This document shows positions 1 to 7,949 of a DNA stretch of 40,502 nt, in pieces; position 1 is the stretch's first letter; each line of letters opens with the position of its first letter. The DNA is taken from contig JAADGL010000063.1 of assembly GCA_013152385.1 (NCBI GenBank), positions 1 through 40,502 of the forward strand, written 5' to 3'. The notes beneath the pieces were generated by a model. It ran no database searches. It was not told where the DNA came from and saw only the letters and a list, made by a program, of their open reading frames with translations. The DNA is from Acidobacteriota bacterium. Lineage in GTDB: Bacteria; Acidobacteriota; Holophagae; Thermotomaculales; Thermotomaculaceae. The position numbers and the translations under genes were made by a program.

Positions 1-1381
1 TGCCCGGGCCGCTTTTAATCCGCTTATCCCGCTTTTCATACCAGCCGATGGCGGCGGCGCCTTTATCAAGACACTCGTCCAGCCCGCAGGATTTGATAAT
101 CTGGGCAACCCCTTCTTTCCCTTCTCCCAGAGCCTGAAAAACCGGCGAGGTCTCCCCCACCTTGATATGCCATTTTTTAACAAAAGAAACGACATCCTGT
201 CCGGTTTTCCGTGCAATCATGTCAATGTGCTGGTTCAGGGCAAAATAGGTTTGAGATGCACCGTAGCCCCGGTACGCGCCTCCCACCGGTAGGTTGGTAT
301 ATACCGTGTGCCCGATGAAGCGGATATTCTCAATCTTGTTAAACAGCGGCAACACCTTGGAACCGCCGTTGGACAGCACTGTCAGGGCGTGGGAACCGTA
401 AGCGCCGTTATTCATCAGCGCGTCCATTTCAAGGGCGGTGATTTCACCGTTATTTTTTACCCCGGTTTTCAGTGTTACCCGCATGGGATGCCGGGTCCGG
501 GACGAAACAAAAACCTCCTGCCGGGTCAGGTAAATCCGTGACGGCCGGCCGGTTGTCCACGTGGCAAGCCCCACCAGCTGTTCCAGAAAAACCTCCTGTT
601 TTCCTCCGAAACCACCGCCGATGCGGGGTTTGATAACCCGGATATCCCGAATGGGAATATTCAGAACCCGGCTTACAATTCTCCGGACATGGAAAGGGAC
701 CTGCGTCGCGGTAATAATCACAAGGCGGCCCCGTTCGTCAAGATAAGCGGCGGAGGTATGGGGTTCAATGGCGCAATGGGCGGCATACTGTGTGTTGAAT
801 GTATCTTCAAGAATGAAATCCGCTTCTTTAAATCCTTTTTCAAGATCGCCGAATTTGATTTCCACTTCGGCGGCGAGATTCCGGGACGGGTCATACTTCA
901 CCGGAATCGGCATCTTCGCATCGTCTCCGTGTAGTTTCGGGGCTTCCGGATCCATAGCGGCCTCCGGGTCGAAAATGGGCGGCAGTTCCTTGTATTCCAC
1001 TTTAATTGCCTTCACAGCAGCATTTGCGGCTTCCTTTGTTTCAGCCGCAACCGCCGCCACCCGGTCTCCGACAAACCGCATCTTCTTATCAAACATTGCG
1101 GTATCGTAGGCGCTGGGTTCGGGAAAGCCCTGCCCGGCGGTGGTATGGAGCACTCTGGGTACATTTTCATGGTGGAAAATCTTTACCACCCCCGGGATTT
1201 TCAACGCATCCGCCGTGTCAATGGACAGAATCTCCGCATGGGCATGGGGGGAATACAAAATGGCAATATGAAGGGCGTCCTTCAATGGGAAATCATCGGT
1301 AAACATCGCATTTCCCTTTGCCAGAGAAAGGGAATCTATCTTCCGCACAGACTTTCCGACAGTATTAAAATTTTTACTCAT
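1..1381 (-). CDS. Xanthine dehydrogenase-family molybdopterin-binding (large) subunit, 3'-truncated by window edge
   Basis: This is the catalytic Mo subunit of a xanthine dehydrogenase/aldehyde oxidase-type hydroxylase; about 460 N-terminal residues of an expected ~750 are inside the window. Reading leftward from the ATG at 1381 gives MSKNFNTVGKSV, the usual start of the family. The family motif GGGFGGKQE (near 620-590) and a GGAYRGYGA segment (near 290-265), both of which line the molybdopterin site, are visible. The ATG overlaps the stop of the 2Fe-2S subunit gene by 8 nt and is preceded by an AAAGGA ribosome site, so the three subunits are one operon in the order FAD, FeS, Mo. The family is certain, but the substrate (xanthine, another purine or an aldehyde) cannot be read from the part present. 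The frame stays open to base 1. Confidence 0.93.
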   Translation of the reverse strand, partial: MSKNFNTVGKSVRKIDSLSLAKGNAMFTDDFPLKDALHIAILYSPHAHAEILSIDTADALKIPGVVKIFHHENVPRVLHTTAGQGFPEPSAYDTAMFDKKMRFVGDRVAAVAAETKEAANAAVKAIKVEYKELPPIFDPEAAMDPEAPKLHGDDAKMPIPVKYDPSRNLAAEVEIKFGDLEKGFKEADFILEDTFNTQYAAHCAIEPHTSAAYLDERGRLVIITATQVPFHVRRIVSRVLNIPIRDIRVIKPRIGGGFGGKQEVFLEQLVGLATWTTGRPSRIYLTRQEVFVSSRTRHPMRVTLKTGVKNNGEITALEMDALMNNGAYGSHALTVLSNGGSKVLPLFNKIENIRFIGHTVYTNLPVGGAYRGYGASQTYFALNQHIDMIARKTGQDVVSFVKKWHIKVGETSPVFQALGEGKEGVAQIIKSCGLDECLDKGAAAIGWYEKRDKRIKSGPG

Positions 1382-1838
1382 GGTGCTTTGTCCTTTCGGC
1401 GGCAAGCTGTACCGCTTGAATAATCTTCACATATCCGGTGCAGCGGCAGAGATTTCCATCCAGCGCCCGGCGGATTTCTCCGGTATCCGGTTCCGGATTC
1501 TCCCGTAACAGCGCATAAGTTGCCAGTACCATTCCGGGGGTGCAGAATCCGCACTGAACCGCTCCTGCATCCACAAATGCTTCCTGAATCGGCGCCGCTT
1601 TATCCCCTGCCAGTCCTTTTACCGTAACCACATTGCCGTCCATCGCCGATGCGGCCAGCACCTGGCAGGAATTTACCAGTTTCCCGTTGAGGAGAACCAC
1701 GCAGGCACCGCATTCGCCGTCTCTGCATCCTTCCTTCACTTCCGTAAACCCATAATTTCTAAGTACATCCAGTAATCTGTCTGTGGGAGAAAAATGGACC
1801 GAAATCCCTTTGCCGTTTACTGTGAATTTTGTCTTCAT
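1374..1838 (-). CDS. Xanthine dehydrogenase-type 2Fe-2S iron-sulfur subunit
   Basis: This 154-residue subunit carries electrons between the Mo centre and FAD. All ligands of the two [2Fe-2S] clusters are present: the plant-ferredoxin-like set C38, C43, C46 and C58 (CRDGECGAC...C), and the C-terminal four-helix set C96, C99, C131 and C133 (CGFC...CRC). The length is typical of CoxS/XdhC small subunits. Its ATG overlaps the stop of the FAD subunit gene by 4 nt (ATGA), and its own end overlaps the Mo subunit start by 8 nt, which indicates translational coupling and a 1:1:1 complex. The complex is expected in the cytoplasm, since there is no signal peptide. Confidence 0.96.
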   Translation of the reverse strand: MKTKFTVNGKGISVHFSPTDRLLDVLRNYGFTEVKEGCRDGECGACVVLLNGKLVNSCQVLAASAMDGNVVTVKGLAGDKAAPIQEAFVDAGAVQCGFCTPGMVLATYALLRENPEPDTGEIRRALDGNLCRCTGYVKIIQAVQLAAERTKHHE

Positions 1839-2656
1839 GATTTCCCTCCCGCAATCAGATTCAGCATGTCTTTCAGCGCGACTTCGGCGGCATGTTTGAG
1901 ATATTCACCGCTTCCGTGTTTCCTGTCTGGAAATTCCACCGGGAAATAATTATCAATATTCAGGTTGTCAAGATGCGAAAATAATTTTCCGTTGAGTGCT
2001 GTTTCCAGTTCTGTCAAACGGCGGAACCGTTCCCGGTTCCCCACCACCGCAATTCTCAGATTTTGAAACACCCCGTTTCTGCCGGCAGGTGCGGCAATGA
2101 CGGTAACGGTAAAAGCCGGGTAATCCACTTGAGTACGGGTTTCTCTGTAATGCAGGCCGATATGGGGATAATTTTTCATCAGAATCCGGGTAATCAGGGA
2201 GCCTGCCCGCAGTTCACGGCGGAGCAGATACTCCGGAAGGGAAAAGATTCCGTTTTCACGGCCCATGAGTTCCACCTTCGCGTTTAACAGAAGCAGCGGG
2301 CCGATAAGATCGGACCACGCCGGGAAAGCCGCCACACTGCCCCCTGCGGTGATCCGGTTTCTGAGCGGTGTGGACGCGGAATTTTTCAGAGACTGAACCA
2401 GGACATGGCCGGGGAAAACCGCCCCGGTTTCATGGATAATTTCACTGTAACTGCACATCGCCCCGATTTCAATTTTTTCCCCCTGCACCTCAATGCCATT
2501 CATCGGCAGGCGGGAAAGGTCTACAATGCTTCTGATACCCCGAAACCCCCTTCGGATCAATGCGGTTCCTCCGCTGTGAGGCGCTTTATCACCGTCTTTC
2601 ACCAGCCGGGCGGCTTCATTCAAATTTTCCGGATAATACCAGTTTAACTGTTCCAT
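1835..2656 (-). CDS. Xanthine dehydrogenase-type FAD-binding subunit
   Basis: This 273-residue protein belongs to the molybdopterin-dehydrogenase FAD-binding family (CoxM/XdhB type). It contains the two flavin-binding segments of the family, PHSGGTALIRRG (about 26-37) and TAGGSVA (103-109), followed by the usual region in which a substrate-side loop and C-terminal domain close over FAD. It passes electrons from the Fe-S clusters to NAD+ or another acceptor. It is the first gene of the leftward operon. The ATG at 2656 has an AGGGAG ribosome site about 6 nt upstream. A candidate promoter lies at 2696-2724. Confidence 0.93.
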   Translation of the reverse strand: MEQLNWYYPENLNEAARLVKDGDKAPHSGGTALIRRGFRGIRSIVDLSRLPMNGIEVQGEKIEIGAMCSYSEIIHETGAVFPGHVLVQSLKNSASTPLRNRITAGGSVAAFPAWSDLIGPLLLLNAKVELMGRENGIFSLPEYLLRRELRAGSLITRILMKNYPHIGLHYRETRTQVDYPAFTVTVIAAPAGRNGVFQNLRIAVVGNRERFRRLTELETALNGKLFSHLDNLNIDNYFPVEFPDRKHGSGEYLKHAAEVALKDMLNLIAGGKS

Positions 2657-2695
2657 GATGCTCCCTTTCTTCTATGAACATTTTTCTGACCACCC

Positions 2696-2724
2696 ATTTT
2701 CCCAAATCCCTTTCCACCGGTCAA
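2696..2724 (-). promoter_or_regulatory. Candidate sigma70-type promoter of the molybdenum hydroxylase operon
   Basis: On the minus strand TTGACC (2724-2719) is followed after 17 nt by GAAAAT (2701-2696). The -35 matches 5 of 6 and the -10 only 4 of 6. It sits about 40 nt upstream of the FAD-subunit ATG. Confidence 0.4.
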
Positions 2725-2844
2725 GTGCGGGGCGTATCTGCAGGTGTTCTGATCCTGATGCATATTTCGGGAATGGTGTAACGGAATCTGAAAAGGATTT
2801 TCAGGCTATGCTTGTAGACAGCCTGGAAACAGAATGGGGCGGTG

Positions 2845-2861
2845 TCCCCGTGCACCGGGGA
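2845..2861. repeat. GC-rich perfect inverted repeat
   Basis: TCCCCG - TGCAC - CGGGGA, six-base arms around a 5-base loop, in the divergent intergenic region. No T-run follows on either strand, so it is not a typical intrinsic terminator. It could be an operator or a remnant of a dispersed repeat. Confidence 0.35.
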
Positions 2862-2893
2862 AAACCGGAACAAAAGGGAAAGTGGCATCTTTC

Positions 2894-2922
2894 TTAACTT
2901 TGTCTTTGCAATGCGATATGAT
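2894..2922 (+). promoter_or_regulatory. Candidate promoter of the P-loop/MFS/phosphoesterase operon
   Basis: TTAACT (2894-2899), 17-nt spacer, TATGAT (2917-2922). Its expected start point, about 2929, leaves a short leader before the GTG start at 2955. Confidence 0.45.
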
Positions 2923-2954
2923 GTGTTCAGCATTTTTAATTTCGGGAGGAAGTT

Positions 2955-3719
2955 GTGGAGAAAAACACCTTCGATATTGTGATTGTGAATGGCAGGCCGG
3001 CAGCGGGAAAATCGGAAGTAATTGATTTCCTGAAGAATGTTCCCCTGAAGGAACGGGTTGAGAAGTTCCATATCGGGGAGTTCGAAGAGATTGATGATTT
3101 CCCCATTCTGTGGGAACGTTTTGAGGATGACGATTTGATGGAGGAAATGGGGCTGCCCCGGCTTATTTCCGATAAGGAGTTTGAGTACAACGGTGAAAAA
3201 TTGCCGGGATACACGTTTAAAGAACAATGGTTCTGGAATTTTCTGATTAAGAAGCTGAATCTGGCGTATGAAAAGAAACTCCGGGATAATCCGGACTACC
3301 ACAAAGATAAAACACTGCTGATTGAGTTTTCACGGGGCAGCCAGCACGGCGGGTTCCGGGAAGCCTACAATTATCTTTCGGACGAGGTGCTGTCAAAGGC
3401 GGTTACCCTGTATATCTCCGTAACCTGGGAGGAATCATTGCGGAAGAATCGGCGGCGTTACAATCCCGACCGGCCGGATTCCTGGCTGGAGCACGCACTG
3501 GAAGACAAGAAGTTGGAAATGATGTATAAGGAGTCCGACTGGGAGGATTTTTCTGCTGCGGATCCGGATTTCCTGCTTGTGAAAGGATATAAGGTTCCTT
3601 ATGCCGTGTTCGACAATATGCCGGAGAAGACGGACGACCCCGAGAAAATCCGCCCGCATCTCGAAGCGGTAATGGCCCGGTTATGGGAAAACCGGAAACG
3701 GAGCCGGAACAATGTTTGA
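2955..3719 (+). CDS. P-loop NTPase / kinase-like protein of unknown function
   Basis: This 254-residue cytoplasmic protein has a clear Walker A motif near its N-terminus, G13-R-P-A-A-G18-K19-S20, preceded by a hydrophobic strand (DIVIVN), as in small nucleoside/nucleotide kinases. A strand TLLIEFSRG near residue 116 is a candidate Walker B. An Arg-rich stretch (RKNRRRYNPDRPDS, about 161-174) resembles the lid of adenylate-kinase-like phosphotransferases. These features suggest ATP-dependent phosphorylation of a small molecule, but no substrate can be named. The GTG start at 2955 follows GGGAGGA at 2944-2950. The 3' end overlaps the transporter gene by 8 nt, so the two are co-translated. Confidence 0.8.
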   Translation: MEKNTFDIVIVNGRPAAGKSEVIDFLKNVPLKERVEKFHIGEFEEIDDFPILWERFEDDDLMEEMGLPRLISDKEFEYNGEKLPGYTFKEQWFWNFLIKKLNLAYEKKLRDNPDYHKDKTLLIEFSRGSQHGGFREAYNYLSDEVLSKAVTLYISVTWEESLRKNRRRYNPDRPDSWLEHALEDKKLEMMYKESDWEDFSAADPDFLLVKGYKVPYAVFDNMPEKTDDPEKIRPHLEAVMARLWENRKRSRNNV

Positions 3720-5178
3720 ACATACAAAGGAATTCCGCACCCGGCGTTTTCTGAACTGGTTTCCTCTGGGGCTGGCGTATGCGTTCCTCTATATGGGGCG
3801 CTATAATCTGACGGTTTCCAAAATTGCCCTGGGCAATATTATGACGAAAGAGGATTTCGGGATTATTTTCGGAATCGGAACTGTTGTGTATGCGTTTTCA
3901 TTTCTTTTGAACGGGCCGTTGACGGATAAAATCGGAGGCCGGAAGGGAATGCTGATTGCGATAATCGGCGCTTCCGTGATGAATTTTCTCATGGGACAGT
4001 ACGTCAGTACGATCAATCAGGCAACGGCGCAGGCGCACCATATCCGGCGGGTATTTTCGCTGCTTTATGCCGGGAATATGTATTTTCAGAGTTACGGGGC
4101 ACTTTCCATCGTGAAGGTGAATGCCCACTGGTTTCATGTTAATGAACGGGGAGGCTTTTCCGGAATATTCGGCACAATGATTTCGTCCGGTATTTTTTTC
4201 GCGTTTACGGTAAACGGCTGGATTCTGAGTATGGCAACCAGCGGGGGAGCCAGTATGGTTTCCGAAACGAAGGTTGTGTTTTATGCCCCGGCACTGGTGC
4301 TGTTTGTTATGTTTGTGGTTGAAATTTTTCTATTGAAAGACCGTCCCGCCCTTGCAGGTTTGAAGGATTTTGATACCGGAGATGCCAGCAGTGGCGAAGA
4401 GGGCGTGGATATTCCGATTTTTACGATTATGAAGCGGATTCTCACCAATCCCATTATTTTGACCATTGCGTTTATAGAGTTCTGTACCGGTGTGCTGCGC
4501 AACGGGATTATGCACTGGTTCCCCATTTATGTGAAAGAAGTGATGCACCTTCCGCCTCACCACTGGTTGAGAAACGGTTCGTGGGCGGACTGGCCGGTGG
4601 TGGCGGTGGTATTTGCCGCCGGTATTATTCTGTTTCTTCTTGCCATTAAAGCGAGGGGAAAACGCAAAGCGGCACTGTTGATTTCCGGCGCTCTGGTGGT
4701 GCTGGCACCTTTTCTGATGGCGGGCTGGGGCGGTATTCTGATGGTTGCCGGTGTAATTGGCGGCAATGTTGCAGGCTGGGTCAGCGATATTTTCTTTGAT
4801 TCAAAGCGGGCACCTGCCGCCGGCGGCCTTTATGCCGTGCTGGCGGTTGTGCTGTTGTTTATGTTTTTTACCATGAGCCATGTCTGGGCACTGGGTGTGG
4901 TGGTGTTTGTGGTTTCCACCTGTGTGATTGGTACTCACGGCCTCATGTCCGGTACCGCCACCATGGATTTTGGCGGCCGGAAGGGGGCTGCCACTGCGGT
5001 GGGCATGATTGACGGCTTTGTGTATCTTGGAACCGGGGTTCAGTCTTTTGCTTTGGGATGGATTACAACCCACAACTGGCACTGGTGGCCGCTGTTTCTG
5101 CTGCCGTTCGCGCTGGTGGGATTCTATCTGCTGACCAGAATCTGGAATAAGAAACCTTTGCCAAAAGGTGCGCACTGA
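3712..5178 (+). CDS. MFS transporter, organophosphate:phosphate antiporter (GlpT/UhpT)-like
   Basis: This 488-residue inner-membrane protein has about 12 hydrophobic segments. The opening RRFLNWFPLGLAYAFLYMGRYNLTVSK resembles the first helix of the OPA family (glycerol-3-phosphate or hexose-phosphate exchangers), and a loop between helices 2 and 3 carries the MFS signature GPLTDKIGGRKG. A second such loop, DFGGRKGAATAVG, opens the penultimate helix pair. The family normally exchanges a phosphorylated organic compound for phosphate; the substrate here is unknown. The gene overlaps the upstream P-loop gene by 8 nt and its stop overlaps the next start (TGATG), which fits one operon for handling a phosphorylated compound. 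Confidence 0.85.
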   Translation: MFEHTKEFRTRRFLNWFPLGLAYAFLYMGRYNLTVSKIALGNIMTKEDFGIIFGIGTVVYAFSFLLNGPLTDKIGGRKGMLIAIIGASVMNFLMGQYVSTINQATAQAHHIRRVFSLLYAGNMYFQSYGALSIVKVNAHWFHVNERGGFSGIFGTMISSGIFFAFTVNGWILSMATSGGASMVSETKVVFYAPALVLFVMFVVEIFLLKDRPALAGLKDFDTGDASSGEEGVDIPIFTIMKRILTNPIILTIAFIEFCTGVLRNGIMHWFPIYVKEVMHLPPHHWLRNGSWADWPVVAVVFAAGIILFLLAIKARGKRKAALLISGALVVLAPFLMAGWGGILMVAGVIGGNVAGWVSDIFFDSKRAPAAGGLYAVLAVVLLFMFFTMSHVWALGVVVFVVSTCVIGTHGLMSGTATMDFGGRKGAATAVGMIDGFVYLGTGVQSFALGWITTHNWHWWPLFLLPFALVGFYLLTRIWNKKPLPKGAH

Positions 5179-6860
5179 TGAAACGAGTTGTTTTTTTTCT
5201 GCTTGTTCTGTTTGCTGTTCCGGTTTTTTCAAAAATTCCACCGGTTCCAAAACATAAACTGCCGGACCGGTATCATTTACTTGTAAAAGGGGTTTCAGTG
5301 AACCGGTCCGGGAACAGACTGGGGTTTGATGTTAATGCCTCAAGAGATGTTTATTATGCCTATTTGACAGCGGGGATTTTGCCCGGCGCAAGTGCGATTG
5401 CTCCGGTTTACCGCATTAATACTTCCGGATTTCCACATTCCCCACAGTTTAAATTATCCCTGAATTTGAAGCGGGTTCGCCGTTTTCTGACAAATAAACA
5501 GACACTGCTTTATTATCGGCTGGAGGTGGTGGGAAAAAAAGGGCGCCTTGAATCATTTGAATCCCGTGTGCTGCTGGATAGAGACGGGACTCCCCTTGAT
5601 ACGGTGGTGTTTGGCCCCTATCTGGATATGCCGGAGAAAAATGAAGTCGTGATTTCATTTGAATTGAACCGGGCCCGGCCCGCCGCTCTGGTTCTGGATG
5701 GAAAACGGATTTTATCGAAAAAAAGTGTGAAACGGCATTTTTTTCGTTTCAAAAGTTTAAAAGCAGGCGTTCACAGCTACCGCATTGAAGACGACCCCCG
5801 TATTTTTCGGTTCAAAACGCATGACGGGCCGCAGGTGCGGTTCGCAATGATGAGCGATTCCAGGCAGGGCAGCGGCGGTGCGGAGTATAATCTCCACGGC
5901 TGCAACGGAGAGGTGATTCGTAAACTGTTTCTGTCCGCATGGCACCACGGCGCACAATTTATTCTTTTTCCCGGCGACCTGGTCAATGGGTATTGCTCCA
6001 TGGAGGATGAATTTGAAATGGAGCTGAAAGAATGGCGCTATGCCACCGAGCCGATTTCATCCATGATTCCGGTATACGCGGGAATCGGAAACCATGAGGC
6101 GCTGATCAATATGTACCGGAGCAACCCGTGGATCTTCTTTGATAAAAAACCGCCCCATTCAACAGAGGACGTTTTTGCCAGGGTTTTTGTAAATCCGCAG
6201 AATGCCGATTTTTCAGAAAGGCCGGGGCTGCCCTCCTACAAAGAAAATACATATTTTTTCCATAGAGGAAATTCGCTGTTCATTATGCTGAATACCAATT
6301 ACTGGGTAGGTGGGGATTTCCCGGAGGTGCAGGGTGGAAATACGGAAGGCTATATCATGGAGCGGCAGATGGCCTGGCTGAAAAAGGTACTGGAAACCGA
6401 AGGAAAAAGTGCGGCACATATCATTGTCGCAACCCACGAACCCCCTTTCCCGGTCTCCGCGCACATGGAGGACTCTATGTACTATGAGGGAGGAGGAAAG
6501 TCGTTAAATAGCGGGATTGACAGAAGATATGTGGTAAAACGCCGGAATCAGCTGCTGAAACTCCTTTCCGGCTACGGTGTACAGCTGATTTTGTGCGGAC
6601 ATGAACATACCTATTCCAGAGTGCTGATTAACGAAGACATTGCCCCTGTGACAGGGGATATCACCCAAATTATCAGCGGCGGTACCGGAGCGCCTTTCTA
6701 CGAGATGGCGAAAGATATTCCATGGCGGAAAAACCTGAAAGCATTTTCCCGGGAGAATCATTATATTCTTGTAGATGTGGATCAAGATATCCATGTCCGG
6801 GTAATCGGTATCAGCGGCCGGGTGCTGGATAAGTTTACAATCCGCCGAAAAGGCAGATAA
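5178..6860 (+). CDS. Secreted calcineurin-like metallophosphoesterase (purple acid phosphatase-like)
   Basis: This 560-residue protein starts with a signal peptide (MKRVVFFLLVLFAVPVFS) and a ~200-residue N-terminal part that may be a beta-sandwich, as in purple acid phosphatases. All five metal-binding blocks of the calcineurin-like fold are present: MMSDSRQ (about 222), FPGDLVNG (about 264), GIGNHE (about 301), ATHEPP (about 417) and CGHEHTYSR (about 473). It probably hydrolyses phosphate esters in the periplasm or outside the cell. Its ATG overlaps the transporter stop. A transporter for organophosphates next to an exported phosphatase suggests phosphorus or nucleotide scavenging; that is inference from context. 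Confidence 0.88.
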   Translation: MKRVVFFLLVLFAVPVFSKIPPVPKHKLPDRYHLLVKGVSVNRSGNRLGFDVNASRDVYYAYLTAGILPGASAIAPVYRINTSGFPHSPQFKLSLNLKRVRRFLTNKQTLLYYRLEVVGKKGRLESFESRVLLDRDGTPLDTVVFGPYLDMPEKNEVVISFELNRARPAALVLDGKRILSKKSVKRHFFRFKSLKAGVHSYRIEDDPRIFRFKTHDGPQVRFAMMSDSRQGSGGAEYNLHGCNGEVIRKLFLSAWHHGAQFILFPGDLVNGYCSMEDEFEMELKEWRYATEPISSMIPVYAGIGNHEALINMYRSNPWIFFDKKPPHSTEDVFARVFVNPQNADFSERPGLPSYKENTYFFHRGNSLFIMLNTNYWVGGDFPEVQGGNTEGYIMERQMAWLKKVLETEGKSAAHIIVATHEPPFPVSAHMEDSMYYEGGGKSLNSGIDRRYVVKRRNQLLKLLSGYGVQLILCGHEHTYSRVLINEDIAPVTGDITQIISGGTGAPFYEMAKDIPWRKNLKAFSRENHYILVDVDQDIHVRVIGISGRVLDKFTIRRKGR

Positions 6861-6934
6861 GCGGCGGATACCCGAATATGGGGTCTGCGGTTTGTGGAGT
6901 TTGTAACTGATTTAATTTTATTGTTTTTGTGAGC

Positions 6935-6963
6935 TTGAGTTTGCGGGCCGAAAACTTTATAAT
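6935..6963 (+). promoter_or_regulatory. nrdR operon promoter, predicted to give a leaderless mRNA
   Basis: TTGAGT (6935-6940), 17-nt spacer, TATAAT (6958-6963, perfect). The nrdR ATG begins at 6970, only 6 nt after the -10 box, where the transcript itself should start. There is no Shine-Dalgarno sequence upstream of the ATG. Confidence 0.65.
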
Positions 6964-6969
6964 ACAACT

Positions 6970-7431
6970 ATGCAGTGTCCGTTTTGCAAAGAGAACAGAG
7001 ATAGAGTGGTAGATTCGCGGGAGGTCAATGAAGGCCGGATGATCCGCAGGCGCAGGGAATGTCTGGAATGTCAGCGCCGTTTCACAACCTATGAGCGGAT
7101 TGAAGAAATGCCATATCTTGTGATTAAAAAAGACGGGCGCCGGGAAGAATTTGACCGGCAGAAGCTTCTGGGCGGCGTTCTCAAAGCCTGCGAGAAGAGG
7201 CCGGTGGAGATTGATAGAATCGAGGCTCTGGTTGATGACATTATTGCGAAGCTGTATGAGGTGGCGGAACGGGAAATTCCGTCAATGGATATTGGAGAAA
7301 TTGTGATGGAGCGTCTGAAAACACTGGATTCTGTTGCCTATGTCCGTTTTGCTTCGGTGTACCGGGAGTTTAAGGATGTGGATGAGTTCATGCAGGAACT
7401 TCAGACACTGGTTCGGAGAAAGAAAAAATGA
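6970..7431 (+). CDS. nrdR: Transcriptional repressor NrdR
   Basis: This 153-residue regulator represses ribonucleotide reductase genes by sensing ATP/dATP through an ATP-cone domain. The N-terminal zinc ribbon is complete (C3, C6, C31, C34; CPFC...CLEC) with the family signature RVVDSRE and [17 protein letters not shown]. The ATP-cone follows from about residue 47 ([20 protein letters not shown]) to about 137. The start is fixed by the universal MxCPxC opening. The promoter places the mRNA 5' end at or within a base or two of this ATG. The stop overlaps the hsp20 start by 4 nt (ATGA), so nrdR, hsp20 and lon are read together. No ribonucleotide reductase gene is present in the window. Confidence 0.97.
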   Translation: MQCPFCKENRDRVVDSREVNEGRMIRRRRECLECQRRFTTYERIEEMPYLVIKKDGRREEFDRQKLLGGVLKACEKRPVEIDRIEALVDDIIAKLYEVAEREIPSMDIGEIVMERLKTLDSVAYVRFASVYREFKDVDEFMQELQTLVRRKKK

Positions 7432-7949
7432 TTTTTCCGCCGGATTTCTTTGCGGAACTTCGGAAAATTGAATTGGAAATGAAAGATCTGGTACAGCGTG
7501 CGGGGGGGAGCAGTCTCGGCCGCGGTCCTGCGTACGCGAGTTTGACACCGCCACTTGATATTTATGAGAAAGACGGGTATCTTGTTTTGATCATGGATGT
7601 TCCCGGTGTTGAGCCGGAAGATTTGAAAATCCAGTACAGCCATGGTTTTCTTATTATTGCCGGCCGGAAAGCGGCGCCGAAGTATGAGAGGAAACGGAAT
7701 TTTGTCTGTCTTGAACGAAACTTCGGAACATTCAGCCGTAAGATATACATCCAACGCCCGTTGGATTTTTCCGATGTTCATGCGGTGCTACAGGATGGGA
7801 TTTTGACGCTTCGCCTGAAACTGAGGGAGGAGCGCCGCGGCGGGCCGATTTCAATTCCTGTTGAACAGGCTGAAACCGATGAAACTGAAATGAAGAAGAC
7901 AGTTAAGAATATTGTGAATGATGAAAATGAGGAAGGAGAACATGAATAA
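7428..7949 (+). CDS. Small heat shock protein, Hsp20/alpha-crystallin family
   Basis: This 173-residue chaperone holds unfolding proteins in an ATP-independent way. The alpha-crystallin domain spans about residues 43-140: it opens with [21 protein letters not shown] and includes [17 protein letters not shown] and [11 protein letters not shown], with the closing GILTLRLKL segment. The acidic C-terminal tail ([10 protein letters not shown]) follows. It starts within the nrdR stop (ATGA) and its end overlaps the lon start, so it sits in an operon with the Lon protease, a sensible pairing of holdase and degradase. No CIRCE site precedes this operon. Confidence 0.93.
   Translation: MIFPPDFFAELRKIELEMKDLVQRAGGSSLGRGPAYASLTPPLDIYEKDGYLVLIMDVPGVEPEDLKIQYSHGFLIIAGRKAAPKYERKRNFVCLERNFGTFSRKIYIQRPLDFSDVHAVLQDGILTLRLKLREERRGGPISIPVEQAETDETEMKKTVKNIVNDENEEGEHE

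Larger units (their letters stand above)
2657..2954. other. Divergent intergenic region (xdh-type operon / P-loop gene)
   Basis: About 300 bases without a convincing gene separate two divergent operons. It holds one promoter candidate for each direction (2696-2724 leftward, 2894-2922 rightward) and a GC-rich inverted repeat at 2845-2861. Short open frames here have no ribosome sites and no recognisable product. Confidence 0.6.

Noticed and set aside
2657-2954. Small genes in the divergent region
   Set aside because: The short frames have no ribosome sites and overlap the promoter candidates.
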